A stretch of 25,551 nucleotides of DNA from a virus. Location of the stretch: IMG/VR virus record IMGVR_UViG_3300028712_000012, positions 1 to 25,551 of that record, one strand, 5' to 3'. The position numbers and the translations under genes are program-made. This document shows, one piece after another, positions 15,057 through 21,973 of this stretch (the stretch's first letter is position 1; each line of letters starts with the position of its first letter). The notes below the pieces were generated by a model that saw only the letters and a list, made by a program, of their open reading frames with translations, ran no database searches and was not told the DNA's origin.

Positions 15057-15752
15057 TTACTTGTCGTCGTTTTTGATCGGGTCCTTGCCGAGGATCGGCG
15101 GCTTCGAGAAGATGATCTTGCCCTTCGACACCACCACCCAATCTGAGCCCATCCGGATTTTCGCGCCGTCCTTTGCCGCTGCTACACGGCTGTCCTTGCC
15201 GACGCGCAGCGTGTGGCCGGTCTCCTTGTTCATGCGGGCTTTCATCACCGCCTTGTCGCCGCCGACGTGGCCCTTCTTCTGTTGCTTACCGCCACCACCA
15301 CCGCCGCCTTGGCCGCCCTGTTGCTGGCCGCCCTTCTTGTCGTCCTCATCGGGCTGCAGCCAGTTGTCAAAACCTTCCTTGGTCTGCTTGGCGCGCATGT
15401 CTTCGAGTTGATAGCTCTCCTCGTCCTGACCGGAGCCGTCGGCGTGCTCCGGCGTCTTGAAGTCCTTGTTCGGCGCGTACGGCATCAGCATGCCCTGCGC
15501 GACATCGCCGCCGGGCGCGAAGATCGATACGTTCTGTCCCTTCTTGTAGAACCGCTGCTCGCGAGCGCCGCCGCGCATGTTGCCGGTGTTGATCCACGGC
15601 GACAGCACTTCCTTGCCCTGCTTGTTCTTGCCGAGCAGCATCCTGATCTTGGTGCCCTTCACCTCATGCACCGTGCCGTGCTGCGTCTGTTCAGACATCT
15701 GACGCCGCAGGTCTGCGATCTGTGCGATGATGCGCTGATAGTCGTCAGCCAT
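15057..15752 (-). CDS. Baseplate spike protein gpV-like
   Basis: A 231-aa protein with the gpV/gp45 plan. Residues 1-22 are an N-terminal helix. Residues 24-92 are an OB-like barrel (GTVHEVKGTKIRMLLGKNKQ, SPWINTGNM, KKGQNVSIFAPGGDVAQGML). Residues 95-175 are a hydrophilic linker with a Gly/Gln run near 141-157. Residues 176-220 are a beta-spike-like region (GHTLRVGKDSRVAAAKDGAK, GSDWVVVSKGKIIFSKPP). P2 gpV is about 211 aa. It forms the central membrane-piercing tip of the baseplate. I see no His-x-His iron-binding apex motif, so tip metal binding cannot be claimed. The ATG at 15752 follows GAGG. It is the first gene of the P2-like V-W-J-I block. Confidence 0.85.
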   Translation of the reverse strand: MADDYQRIIAQIADLRRQMSEQTQHGTVHEVKGTKIRMLLGKNKQGKEVLSPWINTGNMRGGAREQRFYKKGQNVSIFAPGGDVAQGMLMPYAPNKDFKTPEHADGSGQDEESYQLEDMRAKQTKEGFDNWLQPDEDDKKGGQQQGGQGGGGGGGKQQKKGHVGGDKAVMKARMNKETGHTLRVGKDSRVAAAKDGAKIRMGSDWVVVSKGKIIFSKPPILGKDPIKNDDK

Positions 15753-15758
15753 GATGCC

Positions 15759-16382
15759 TCACTTCAGTTCGATCCTGATCTTGGTCGCGGTCTTGTTCAG
15801 GATGTCCTGCGCAAGCTGTCGCAACGTCATGTCGGCGTTCTGTCGGCGTCCTCCCGTTCGTCGCGATGCGCTGGTGCCCGACAGCGATGTCATCGTCACC
15901 GGCAGCCGCCTGCCTCTCGGCACGTACGGCATGATCACGCAGCGGCAGTGCGGATGCTTCGGGATGTGCTCGCGCGCGATCTCGATTGGCATCGGACCTG
16001 CGGCCTGCAACTCCTCGCAATCCATGCAGACAAGCTCGTCGTTCTTGGAGACGACGATGACCAGCGAGCCCGGCTGCCGCGTGCCGAAGTCGCGGCTCTC
16101 GCGCCTGCCCTCCAGCGTGCTCGGGTCGTCCTCCAGCAAACGGTTGTTGACGATGACGTCGTAACTCAGGCTGTTCTTGCTGGCGCGCTTTACCGTGATC
16201 ATGCCGCGCACCTGCTCAACAGCGAGCCCGGTGTCTCTCGATAGTGATGTCGACAATACCGACACCAGACCGTCGCCGACCTCGTTAAGGCCGACCATCA
16301 GCGACGGCGTGGTGCCCTGTTCAGCCTTGGTCAGCTTCCGCGAATAATTGTTCAGATCACTGGCATCGACAGCGATCTTCAT
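15759..16382 (-). CDS. Neck/minor tail protein with MuF-like CxxC...HPHCRC motif
   Basis: A 207-aa protein. Residues 1-80 (LNNYSRKLTKAEQ, SLMVGLNEVGDGLVSVLSTS, TGLAVEQVRGMITVKRASKN) resemble lambda gpZ / HK97 gp10-type neck proteins, which join head and tail. Residues 119-148 carry CMDCEELQAAG...IPKHPHCRC, a C-x2-C plus H-P-x-C-R-C cluster typical of the C-terminal part of MuF/SPP1 gp7 minor head proteins, probably a metal site. Its Cys/His positions are 119, 122, 143, 146 and 148. The last 55 residues are basic. The ATG at 16382 overlaps the previous stop as ATGA. It lies between the putative tail terminator and spike. The neck role fits the context; the mixed signature makes the exact family uncertain. 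Confidence 0.6.
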   Translation of the reverse strand: MKIAVDASDLNNYSRKLTKAEQGTTPSLMVGLNEVGDGLVSVLSTSLSRDTGLAVEQVRGMITVKRASKNSLSYDVIVNNRLLEDDPSTLEGRRESRDFGTRQPGSLVIVVSKNDELVCMDCEELQAAGPMPIEIAREHIPKHPHCRCVIMPYVPRGRRLPVTMTSLSGTSASRRTGGRRQNADMTLRQLAQDILNKTATKIRIELK

Positions 16383-17305
16383 TCGACCTCGCCGTCGGCC
16401 TTGAACTTGTCCGGCTTCTCGACCGGCACGCTGGTGACGACGTTGGTCTCGATGGTCTGTTCGTCCATCAGGCCGACGCTCTCGTCCTTCTCCATCTGGA
16501 CGTCATCGAGCCCGAGCCTGCGCAGGATCGGTGCCTCGCCGCGTCTGTCGGTCAGGTCGTCGCCGTAGGCCGTCGCGGTCACTGCAAGCTCGGACGAAAG
16601 TGGTGCAAGCCCGATGGCGCGGATTGCTATCCTGCGCACGCCAAGCGTGGCTTGCACCTTCTCCCATTCCGGCGCTCCCTCTCGCGAAGCAAGCGCCGCG
16701 CAGATTTCCGCCGCGTGATCCATGTCTGCCTCGGGATGCATCTGGGCGCACTGGATGAAACGGTTGATCGGATGATCTTCCGGCACCGGCACGCCCGGCG
16801 GCAGATCGGAGATCACATCGCAGACGATTCCGATCTGGCGCGCCGCCCAGCGCCGGTCGCGATCTCCGGATGCGCCACGCTGTCCGGTCAGCCGCTCGAT
16901 GCGCAGCACGAAGCACTTCAGCAATTCCGACCAATCATTATCGGGCGAGGCGAACATCGCCGCCAGCGCCTGCTCCTCGACCATGTCGAGCGCAAGCTCC
17001 ATGCCCTCATCGGTCAGCGGAATCTTCAATTGCGCGTCGCCCGTGGTGCCCTCGACCTTGGATGCGACGCCGATCTCCAGCACCAGATTGAGTTCGCGCC
17101 GCATGCCGTAGATGTCGGTGCCGTTCTGCTCCATCCGGTTGTCGCTGTCGGTGTAGACCACGATGTAGGGCTTGGCCGCCTCGTTCAGCATCAGCGCTTG
17201 GGAGAGCGGCGTGTTGTCGGAATCGAACACGCGCTTGTCGGCCCACGTCTGGCCGCGCAATGCTGCCACCGCGCTCATGCGTGTCAGCATGCGAACGACG
17301 CTCAT
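16379..17305 (-). CDS. Probable tail terminator / tail completion protein
   Basis: A 308-aa protein. Residues 1-80 (MSVVRMLTRMSAVAALRGQT, AAKPYIVVYTDSDN, RRELNLVLEIGVASK near 67-81) have the pattern of phage tail-terminator proteins: an N-terminal helix, a strand with PxIxVYTD, then a beta strand describing YxRxLxLxIEI. Residues 95-145 (DEGMELALDMVEEQALAAMF) are helical. Residues 190-275 hold a second repeated-looking alpha/beta segment (VRRIAIRAIGLAPLSSELAV), and the C terminus is acidic. Terminators cap the tail tube and dock the head. The start at 17305 overlaps the previous stop as ATGA; the frame is open upstream but crosses the preceding gene. The family call is inferred from pattern and position. 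Confidence 0.5.
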   Translation of the reverse strand: MSVVRMLTRMSAVAALRGQTWADKRVFDSDNTPLSQALMLNEAAKPYIVVYTDSDNRMEQNGTDIYGMRRELNLVLEIGVASKVEGTTGDAQLKIPLTDEGMELALDMVEEQALAAMFASPDNDWSELLKCFVLRIERLTGQRGASGDRDRRWAARQIGIVCDVISDLPPGVPVPEDHPINRFIQCAQMHPEADMDHAAEICAALASREGAPEWEKVQATLGVRRIAIRAIGLAPLSSELAVTATAYGDDLTDRRGEAPILRRLGLDDVQMEKDESVGLMDEQTIETNVVTSVPVEKPDKFKADGEVE

Positions 17306-17679
17306 TCCAGAACCCTGACCATGTGCACATCCCACCTTCCGCTGTAATCCGGATGCACGAACGTCACCTCGTGGGTTTCGTCGCGATCCGGAAAATAAAC
17401 CCGGTCGCCTTTCTTCAGGTCGCATTGCTCGCAGGGTTCGAGCCGGATCGAGAGCATGGTGTCGACCGTGGCCTGCCGGTGGATCGTGGTAGCGCCGCCG
17501 CCCTCCGAACCGCGCGTGGTGTCATAGATGCCGGTAGCGATCACCTCGACGCGCGATGGATCGGGCACCGATGCGCGATAGCCGCCCTCCTGAATTTTCA
17601 TCGGCTTCAGCACCACGGGTTCGCCGAACACTGCATCGACGCGCACGTCGACTGGCTTGCTGTCATTGACAGTGGGCAT
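17302..17679 (-). CDS. Small head-tail joining protein, unknown family
   Basis: A 125-aa frame from the second of two close ATGs: at 17679 the AGGAG is 6 bases upstream, whereas at 17685 it directly abuts the codon, so MPTVNDSKPVDVR is the better start. The protein is beta-rich, with SRVEVIATGIYDTTRG near 43-58, a pair CEQC near 82-85, and GDRVYFPDRDETHEVTFVHP near 91-110. This layout (small barrel with 'G..V' strands) resembles head closure or stopper proteins, which would fit between the adaptor and terminator genes. It has not been matched to a named family. Its stop overlaps the next gene as ATGA. Confidence 0.6.
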   Translation of the reverse strand: MPTVNDSKPVDVRVDAVFGEPVVLKPMKIQEGGYRASVPDPSRVEVIATGIYDTTRGSEGGGATTIHRQATVDTMLSIRLEPCEQCDLKKGDRVYFPDRDETHEVTFVHPDYSGRWDVHMVRVLE

Positions 17680-17788
17680 CGACATCTCCTAAACCGACCT
17701 CGACGGAGCCGGGGATTATGCACCCGGCGTTCTCAACGTGGCCGATGTGAGTTCGGTGTGAAGATATCCTGCGTTGGGCCGTCGCCAT
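17663..17788 (-). CDS. Candidate 41-aa coupled small ORF (uncertain)
   Basis: The 102-base space between two head-tail genes is the longest coding gap in the head module. An ATG overlapping the upstream stop (TGATG at 17788) opens a 41-codon frame, MATAQRRISSHRTHIGHVEN and onward to DVDAHCQ, which ends 17 bases inside the next gene. The junction type matches other genes here, but the product has no recognisable motif, contains a hairpin-forming sequence, and its composition is not decisive. It may equally be untranslated leader. Confidence 0.25.
   Translation of the reverse strand: MATAQRRISSHRTHIGHVENAGCIIPGSVEVGLGDVDAHCQ
17708..17728 (-). other. GCCGGG/CCCGGC hairpin in the intergenic space
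   Basis: A perfect 6-bp stem (17723-17728 with 17708-17713) around a 9-nt loop, 23 bases before the RBS of the 125-aa gene. No T-run follows on the minus strand, so it is not a good intrinsic terminator. It may protect mRNA or affect initiation. Its importance is unproven. Confidence 0.35.
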
Positions 17789-18171
17789 CAGCCATGCTCC
17801 AGCGTTGCATGCACGATGGTGACCTGCTTGCCGATCAGCAGTGAGGTATCATCGAGCACGATCTCGTAGTCGTGCACCTCGTCCTCGGTGGTGTCGACGC
17901 CGACCGTCATCTCATCGATGACGATGTTGCCAGCGCCGTCGGAGATGGTGCCGATGGTTGCCTGACCTTCGATGGCGACGAAGCCGGACGTCGGCGCGGT
18001 CAGCACCAGATCGTCGCCGACCAGATAGAACGACGGCATGGTCAAGAGCAGCGTGGCGAGGATGACACGCTCGGCGTTGCGAAGCTCGATCTTGCCGGGC
18101 GAGCCGCCGCCGTCGATGGATTGCAGCACCGCCGTCATGCGCAAGCGTCTTACGGGCAGGGTGTATTCCAT
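17788..18171 (-). CDS. Small head/connector-region structural protein, unknown
   Basis: A 127-aa frame following the DUF4054-like gene by one base. Residues 1-50 (VRRLRMTAVLQSIDGGG, KIELRNAERVILATLLLTMP) and the C-terminal part (TVGVDTTEDEVHDYEIVLDD, IGKQVTIVHATLEHG) have short alternating beta strands. Similar small beta proteins are common in the connector region of rhizobial prophages, where they are mostly unnamed. ATG 18171 has only GGTGA upstream; an in-frame ATG at residue 12 is an alternative start. A virion role is likely but unproven. Confidence 0.65.
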   Translation of the reverse strand: MEYTLPVRRLRMTAVLQSIDGGGSPGKIELRNAERVILATLLLTMPSFYLVGDDLVLTAPTSGFVAIEGQATIGTISDGAGNIVIDEMTVGVDTTEDEVHDYEIVLDDTSLLIGKQVTIVHATLEHG

Positions 18172-18172
18172 G

Positions 18173-18640
18173 TCAGATCACCGCGATGTGGGGGACGTTG
18201 CGCCTGCGAAACGAGAGATAGAGTTGGCCGTAGGGGGATGAATTCCAGAAATCCTCCGACGACGATGAGACCTTTTCGGTCTTGCTTTCGGTCCCCGACG
18301 CGCTGCCGGAGACCCGGTCATAGGTCACCTGCCGGTCGCGGAAGCGAACGCTCTTGACCCAGATCAAACCAGCTTCGGAATCAACAACAGGCGGTGTGCC
18401 GCCGCCGGTCCCACCGCCGCCAGTAATGAGGCCGCCGCTGGCCTTGTCGTGCAGCCAGAGATAATGCGCGGCGGCATACATCACCGCGAGTTTGGCGTCT
18501 GGCCAGAACCAGAAAGTGTCCACCCATGTCATCGCCGTATCGATGGCCATTTGCACTTGGTCATCGCTGGCCGACGCGAACTCCGGAAACGCCTTCCGGA
18601 ATTCAGCGATGGTGGGTGGCATCGTTGTGGTGATCGCCAT
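18173..18640 (-). CDS. Head-tail adaptor, DUF4054-like
   Basis: A 155-aa protein with the pattern of DUF4054 connector proteins (HK97 gp6-type): TIAEFRKAFPEFASASDDQV near residues 10-29, where the F-R-x-x-F-P-E-F element is typical; DTAMTWVDTFWF near 34-45; AVMYAAAHYLWLHDK near 53-67; a Gly/Thr-rich linker near 70-85; then a region with VKSVRFRDRQVTYDR and the C-terminal SPYGQLYLSFRRRNVP. It would form the ring below the portal. I chose ATG 18640 (AGGTGA upstream, one base after the previous stop) over an upstream in-frame ATG inside the previous gene. Confidence 0.78.
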   Translation of the reverse strand: MAITTTMPPTIAEFRKAFPEFASASDDQVQMAIDTAMTWVDTFWFWPDAKLAVMYAAAHYLWLHDKASGGLITGGGGTGGGTPPVVDSEAGLIWVKSVRFRDRQVTYDRVSGSASGTESKTEKVSSSSEDFWNSSPYGQLYLSFRRRNVPHIAVI

Positions 18641-18641
18641 A

Positions 18642-19049
18642 TCACCTGCCTCGGTGCGAGGTCCGTGTGCTGCCGTTGTCGTCGTCATCCTGCTTGCCGC
18701 GTTGCGGCGTGGCACTGCGTTGCTGACGCTCCTGACGTTCCTTCTCCGTCATCGGCGTCACCGTCGGCTGCATGTTCTCCTGATGCGGCTGCGATGTCGG
18801 CGGCTCGGTGGATTGCGCAGGCATCTCTTCAGCTTCCTTGTTGGCCTTGCTGGCCTTGACGCCGCCGTGGCTGCCGGAAACCTCGAACGGCTTCGGATCG
18901 GGAAGACCCTCCATCGTCTCCTGCAGATGCTTGAAGTCTGCTTCGGTCATGTTGAACTCGGCTTCCTCGCCGGGCTTCACGATGACGTGGCTGCCTTCCT
19001 CGGTATTGAAGCCACGCGGCTGGAAGCCCGTGTTCTTGATCTTCGCCAT
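18642..19049 (-). CDS. Small head protein with disordered C terminus, unknown function
   Basis: A 135-aa frame after the major capsid gene. The first 60 residues (AKIKNTGFQPRGFNTEEGSH, VIVKPGEEAEFNMTEADFK, PFEVSG) form a compact unit like small proteins found next to capsid genes in related prophages. Residues 65-135 are Gln/Glu/Pro/Ser-rich and end in DDDDNG...SHRGR, almost certainly disordered. It could be a minor capsid or head-assembly protein; I cannot name its family. The ATG at 19049 has AGGAG nine bases upstream. The same frame is open further upstream but only across the intergenic hairpin and capsid 3' end. Confidence 0.7.
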   Translation of the reverse strand: MAKIKNTGFQPRGFNTEEGSHVIVKPGEEAEFNMTEADFKHLQETMEGLPDPKPFEVSGSHGGVKASKANKEAEEMPAQSTEPPTSQPHQENMQPTVTPMTEKERQERQQRSATPQRGKQDDDDNGSTRTSHRGR

Positions 19050-19089
19050 GTTGATGTTCTCCTGTAATGGTTTTGAGGTGGAGCAATAG

Positions 19090-19109
19090 GCAGGCACTTT
19101 TGCGCCTGC
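19090..19109 (-). other. Strong hairpin directly after the major capsid gene
   Basis: GCAGGCGC-AAAA-GTGCCTGC forms an 8-bp stem (one G-T pair) with an AAAA loop, starting 8 bases after the capsid stop. No T-run follows on the minus strand, so it is not a standard terminator. A hairpin here commonly stabilises the 3' end of capsid mRNA, which would help give high capsid yield; that function is inferred. Confidence 0.5.
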
Positions 19110-19116
19110 GCTTTTG

Positions 19117-20073
19117 CTAGACGCCGTCGAGGTAGCGCATCGCCGCAGGCAGCCTGATCTCGACACCGCCGAGACGGAAGATGCCCGGAACGTCGAACAC
19201 CAGCGGCCCGCGCTGCCATACCGGCAGGAAGCGATGCGGCATGGGAATCCACATCTTCAGCACTTCGGGATCGCGGCGATAGGCCACCATGCGCGAGATG
19301 CCGCCGAGGCCAGCGGTCTCAAGTCCGCGCACGCCAGCCAGCGTGATCGGTCGTCCGGTCTGCACCGTGAGCACGTTGTACTGCTTGATCCAATCGAGCA
19401 GCGTCATCGATGAGTATTCGATGATGCGCCCGGCCAGACCGACCAGCACGGCGGGCGGCAACAGGATGGTGTCGGCGTAGTAGAGCCAATTGGTGCCGGT
19501 GGCGATACCGGTCATTGCCGAGTTGATATCGCGGATGACCTGTTGGTTGGTCTTCGAGGCGAAGGTCGTTGCCGAGCCGGTGCCGTCTGCCGGTGCTGTC
19601 GTCGCCGTCACCAGCGACGAGTTGATCAGCCCCTGCATGTTCTTTGGCACCGAACCGCGCAGCGCGAGGTTGTCAACGAACTCCTCGTAGGCACGACGGC
19701 AGGCTGCTGCCTTGTCTGCGGTGAGGTTGAGGCCCGGCGTGTTCATCGCGTTGGCGACCTCTTCGAGCGTGTAGCGATAACCGATGGCGGCCATCTCCAT
19801 TCCGCGCTCGAATTTCTCGCGGCTCAGTTCAGCCAGCGGCACATCGAGCGCCGTGTGGTGAAACCAATCCGCGCGACCTACCATGTCGGCGCTGTAATAG
19901 GTGATGCTTTTCACCCATTCGTTGCCGGTATTGGTGTCGACAGGGACGAGATCAGGATACTGCACCTCTGGATATTGGATGCGGATCACCTGATTCTCGA
20001 TGGCCGTGGTCTGGTTGACCACGAAGTTGTACGCGAGTTGCTGCGCGTCTCTCTGAAACATATGGTAGTTCAT
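19117..20073 (-). CDS. Major capsid protein (DUF2184-type)
   Basis: A 318-aa protein with the DUF2184 capsid pattern: RDAQQLAYNFVVNQTTAIEN near residues 8-27, RIQYPEVQYPDLVPVDTNTG near 31-50, EWVKSITYYSADMVGRADWF near 52-71, YRYTLEEVANAM near 98-109, LTADKAAACRRAYEEFVDNL near 116-135, and the C-terminal capsid-fold strands including LVFDVPGIFRLGGVEI. DUF2184 proteins are HK97-fold major capsid proteins and normally follow a DUF2213 protease and a small cement protein, as here. No long N-terminal scaffold domain is present, which agrees with a separate scaffold. The ATG at 20073 has AGGAG eight bases upstream. A strong hairpin follows the stop. Confidence 0.9.
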   Translation of the reverse strand: MNYHMFQRDAQQLAYNFVVNQTTAIENQVIRIQYPEVQYPDLVPVDTNTGNEWVKSITYYSADMVGRADWFHHTALDVPLAELSREKFERGMEMAAIGYRYTLEEVANAMNTPGLNLTADKAAACRRAYEEFVDNLALRGSVPKNMQGLINSSLVTATTAPADGTGSATTFASKTNQQVIRDINSAMTGIATGTNWLYYADTILLPPAVLVGLAGRIIEYSSMTLLDWIKQYNVLTVQTGRPITLAGVRGLETAGLGGISRMVAYRRDPEVLKMWIPMPHRFLPVWQRGPLVFDVPGIFRLGGVEIRLPAAMRYLDGV

Positions 20074-20127
20074 CTCTCTGACTCCTGATGGCTGTGGCTT
20101 TCTCCGAAAGGCGCGAAGCTGTTTCGC

Positions 20128-20712
20128 TTAGCGCTGGATGCCGAGTTGCACGACGTTGAGTTCGTTGGCCGGACGCGTATGCTTCCAGCGCGCGCCGACA
20201 ACCGGGCCGATGCCGCCAGTGTTGGTGAGGACGCCATCCGCAGCACCGAAGTGCACCGGATCGCCAGTGACCGTGGGCACCGTGGCGGTGGCGAAGATTT
20301 CACCCTTGGTGAGCACGCCGCAGTTGGCATATTGCGGATAGCTCTCGGGCGGCACCGTCGAGCCGATGACCTGAATGATCGTCGGATCGAGGATTGTGAT
20401 GCCGACGAAATCCTTCAGCGTGCCGCCGATGGTGCAACCGATGTCGGATGCCAGCGATTGCGAGACCGCGCGCGCGGGCGCAACGCCGGAGACCGCCGAG
20501 CCTTCGACCGAACGCGTCACCGCGTTGTAGTCGACCATGCGGTTGACCATGCCCGGGAAGCCCTGCCGCATCTGCTCGGGGAAGGTGGATTGCACCACAG
20601 CGAACGGTGAAACATTCGCCGCCAGTTGCGTTGCGTTGCGTGCAATAAGCTCGCCCTTGGTCTTCGCGGGCTCCTCGTGCTGCACTTCTTCTCTCTGGGT
20701 GGTTTCGGCCAT
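20128..20712 (-). CDS. Structural cement/decoration protein (Gp24-like)
   Basis: A 194-aa protein between the protease/scaffold and the capsid gene, where DUF2184 phages encode the Gp24-like cement protein. Residues 1-25 are charged. Residues 30-65 (NVSPFAVVQSTFPEQM, GFPGMVNRMVDYNAVTRSVE) contain the family-like 'FPGM' turn. The rest is Gly/Ala/Val/Thr-rich beta structure (VSGVAPARAVSQS, GVLTNTGGIGPVVGARWKHT). Such proteins sit on the capsid surface and strengthen it. The ATG at 20712 has AGGAG eight bases upstream. The family call rests on order plus pattern. Confidence 0.75.
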   Translation of the reverse strand: MAETTQREEVQHEEPAKTKGELIARNATQLAANVSPFAVVQSTFPEQMRQGFPGMVNRMVDYNAVTRSVEGSAVSGVAPARAVSQSLASDIGCTIGGTLKDFVGITILDPTIIQVIGSTVPPESYPQYANCGVLTKGEIFATATVPTVTGDPVHFGAADGVLTNTGGIGPVVGARWKHTRPANELNVVQLGIQR

Positions 20713-20766
20713 TATCGTGACTCCTGTTGAATGGGATTGATGGGTAGGCGCTGGTGTAATGCCGCA

Positions 20767-21384
20767 TTAGTTGGCGGCGCGACCGCCTGCGGTCTTCCAG
20801 CGGTTGGAGATGTCCTTGTCGTAGTCGGCATAGGCCTTGCCGCGTGCGTCGCCGCCGGGGTCGTTGCTGGCGATCACCTGCACCACATGGTTCAGGCCGT
20901 TGCCGCTGTAGTTGTTGTCGACGGTGGCAACCGACAGCGTGTTGAACGACGCATTGATCATGTCGTCATTCCAATCCTTGGCGACCTCACCGAGCTTGGT
21001 GAGCACCACCTGCTTGCGCATGTCGGCGTCGGTCTTGCCATCGACCACGAGCGCATCACCGATGATCGATTTGGCGCGCTGCACGGTGGCGACGCGTGCC
21101 GCCACCATCTGGTCGAGCTTCTGCGGCGTCATCTTCGCATCGGCCAGTTGGCTCTTCAGCGTGGTGATCTCCGCATCCTTGGTCTGCACTTCGGCTTTCG
21201 CATTGGCGGCGTCGGTCGTTGCTTTCGCAACGTCGGTCTGCGCAGCGGTCTGCGCGGCGGCGAGCACGGTCTGCGCCGTGGCTAGGTCCGCTGCGAGCTT
21301 TGCGATGTGACGCTCGACAATCTGCGCGTCACGATCTTCGAGCGTAACCTGAAGGCTATCTACGCTGATGGTTCTGGTGGCCAT
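20767..21384 (-). CDS. Putative nested scaffold protein from an internal in-frame start
   Basis: ATG 21384 (residue 192 of the protease/scaffold gene) is preceded by CCGGAGAGATACA: GGAG lies 7 bases before the ATG, as good as most real starts here. It falls exactly between the protease part and the coiled-coil part, giving a 205-aa scaffold (MATRTISVDSLQVTLEDRDA...). The same plan is used by lambda C/Nu3. It is an inference from spacing and domain boundary; no direct proof of initiation is visible. Confidence 0.5.
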   Translation of the reverse strand: MATRTISVDSLQVTLEDRDAQIVERHIAKLAADLATAQTVLAAAQTAAQTDVAKATTDAANAKAEVQTKDAEITTLKSQLADAKMTPQKLDQMVAARVATVQRAKSIIGDALVVDGKTDADMRKQVVLTKLGEVAKDWNDDMINASFNTLSVATVDNNYSGNGLNHVVQVIASNDPGGDARGKAYADYDKDISNRWKTAGGRAAN

Positions 21385-21957
21385 TGTATCTCTCCGGTTG
21401 TCACCCATACGCAAAAGAGGTCCACCGCGTGCGGTATGGGTGATCGCTACGTGGTTGGCACGGATGGAGGTCTGCTTGGCGTTGTAGGGTTCGCCGCTCG
21501 GCGTCACCCCGTCAGCCCACTCGATGATGGCGGAATATCCGACGGACAATTCCGCTCGACCGCCGTTCACTTCCTTGACAGCGGTGGCGTCCATCAGATG
21601 CAGCGGCACGCGGATGCAGTCGCCGTCGCGCATCACTTCATCGCCGACATGGCCGACCGCGTAATCTTTCCAGTTCTCTGCAGTGATCATCACATCGGGG
21701 TGCTCGACGGTGACCGGCTTGCCGACCAGCGTCTTGACCGCGTCGTGCGAGAACACTTCGGATTCCGGGCGATAGACCAGCACCTTCTCAAGGTCCGGCC
21801 TGCCCATCTCGATGCCGAGATATTCCTGAATGCCGGTGCGCGCGATGCGCGGCATGCAGACCATGTAGCCGTCGTTGAGCTTTTTCAGCGCGAACTTCTT
21901 GTCGGCCAGCATCGCTTTATCCATGACAAAGCGTTCCACGAAATCGGTGGTCTTCAT
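20767..21957 (-). CDS. DUF2213-type prohead protease with C-terminal scaffold domain
   Basis: A 396-aa protein in two parts. Residues 1-185 match the DUF2213 plan, which shares the prohead-protease layout: GKPVTVEHPDVM with candidate catalytic His86, AELSVGYSAI with candidate nucleophile Ser138, and RANHVAITHTARGG near 167-179. Residues 205-340 are coiled-coil and scaffold-like (LAADLATAQTVLAAAQTAA, DAEITTLKSQLADAKM), and the tail is hydrophilic. Such proteins cut scaffold and themselves during head maturation. The start at ATG 21957 has AGGTGA well placed. A second in-frame ATG (21384, residue 192) with its own SD lies just after the protease domain (separate entry). It precedes cement and capsid genes, as expected for this family. 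Confidence 0.85.
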   Translation of the reverse strand: MKTTDFVERFVMDKAMLADKKFALKKLNDGYMVCMPRIARTGIQEYLGIEMGRPDLEKVLVYRPESEVFSHDAVKTLVGKPVTVEHPDVMITAENWKDYAVGHVGDEVMRDGDCIRVPLHLMDATAVKEVNGGRAELSVGYSAIIEWADGVTPSGEPYNAKQTSIRANHVAITHTARGGPLLRMGDNRRDTMATRTISVDSLQVTLEDRDAQIVERHIAKLAADLATAQTVLAAAQTAAQTDVAKATTDAANAKAEVQTKDAEITTLKSQLADAKMTPQKLDQMVAARVATVQRAKSIIGDALVVDGKTDADMRKQVVLTKLGEVAKDWNDDMINASFNTLSVATVDNNYSGNGLNHVVQVIASNDPGGDARGKAYADYDKDISNRWKTAGGRAAN

Positions 21958-21973
21958 GATGTCACCTGTGTGA

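Noticed and set aside
13027-15141. 704-residue minus frame as one baseplate protein
   Set aside because: Only the part from ATG 13977 has the gpJ pattern. The upstream part crosses gpW and the 162-aa gene, which are clearly coded in other frames, and has a low-complexity Arg/Gln/Ala composition.
19440-20740. Promoters upstream of cement or capsid genes
   Set aside because: The gaps of about 54 bases contain SDs and small hairpins but no convincing -35/-10 pair that I could defend for an unknown host.
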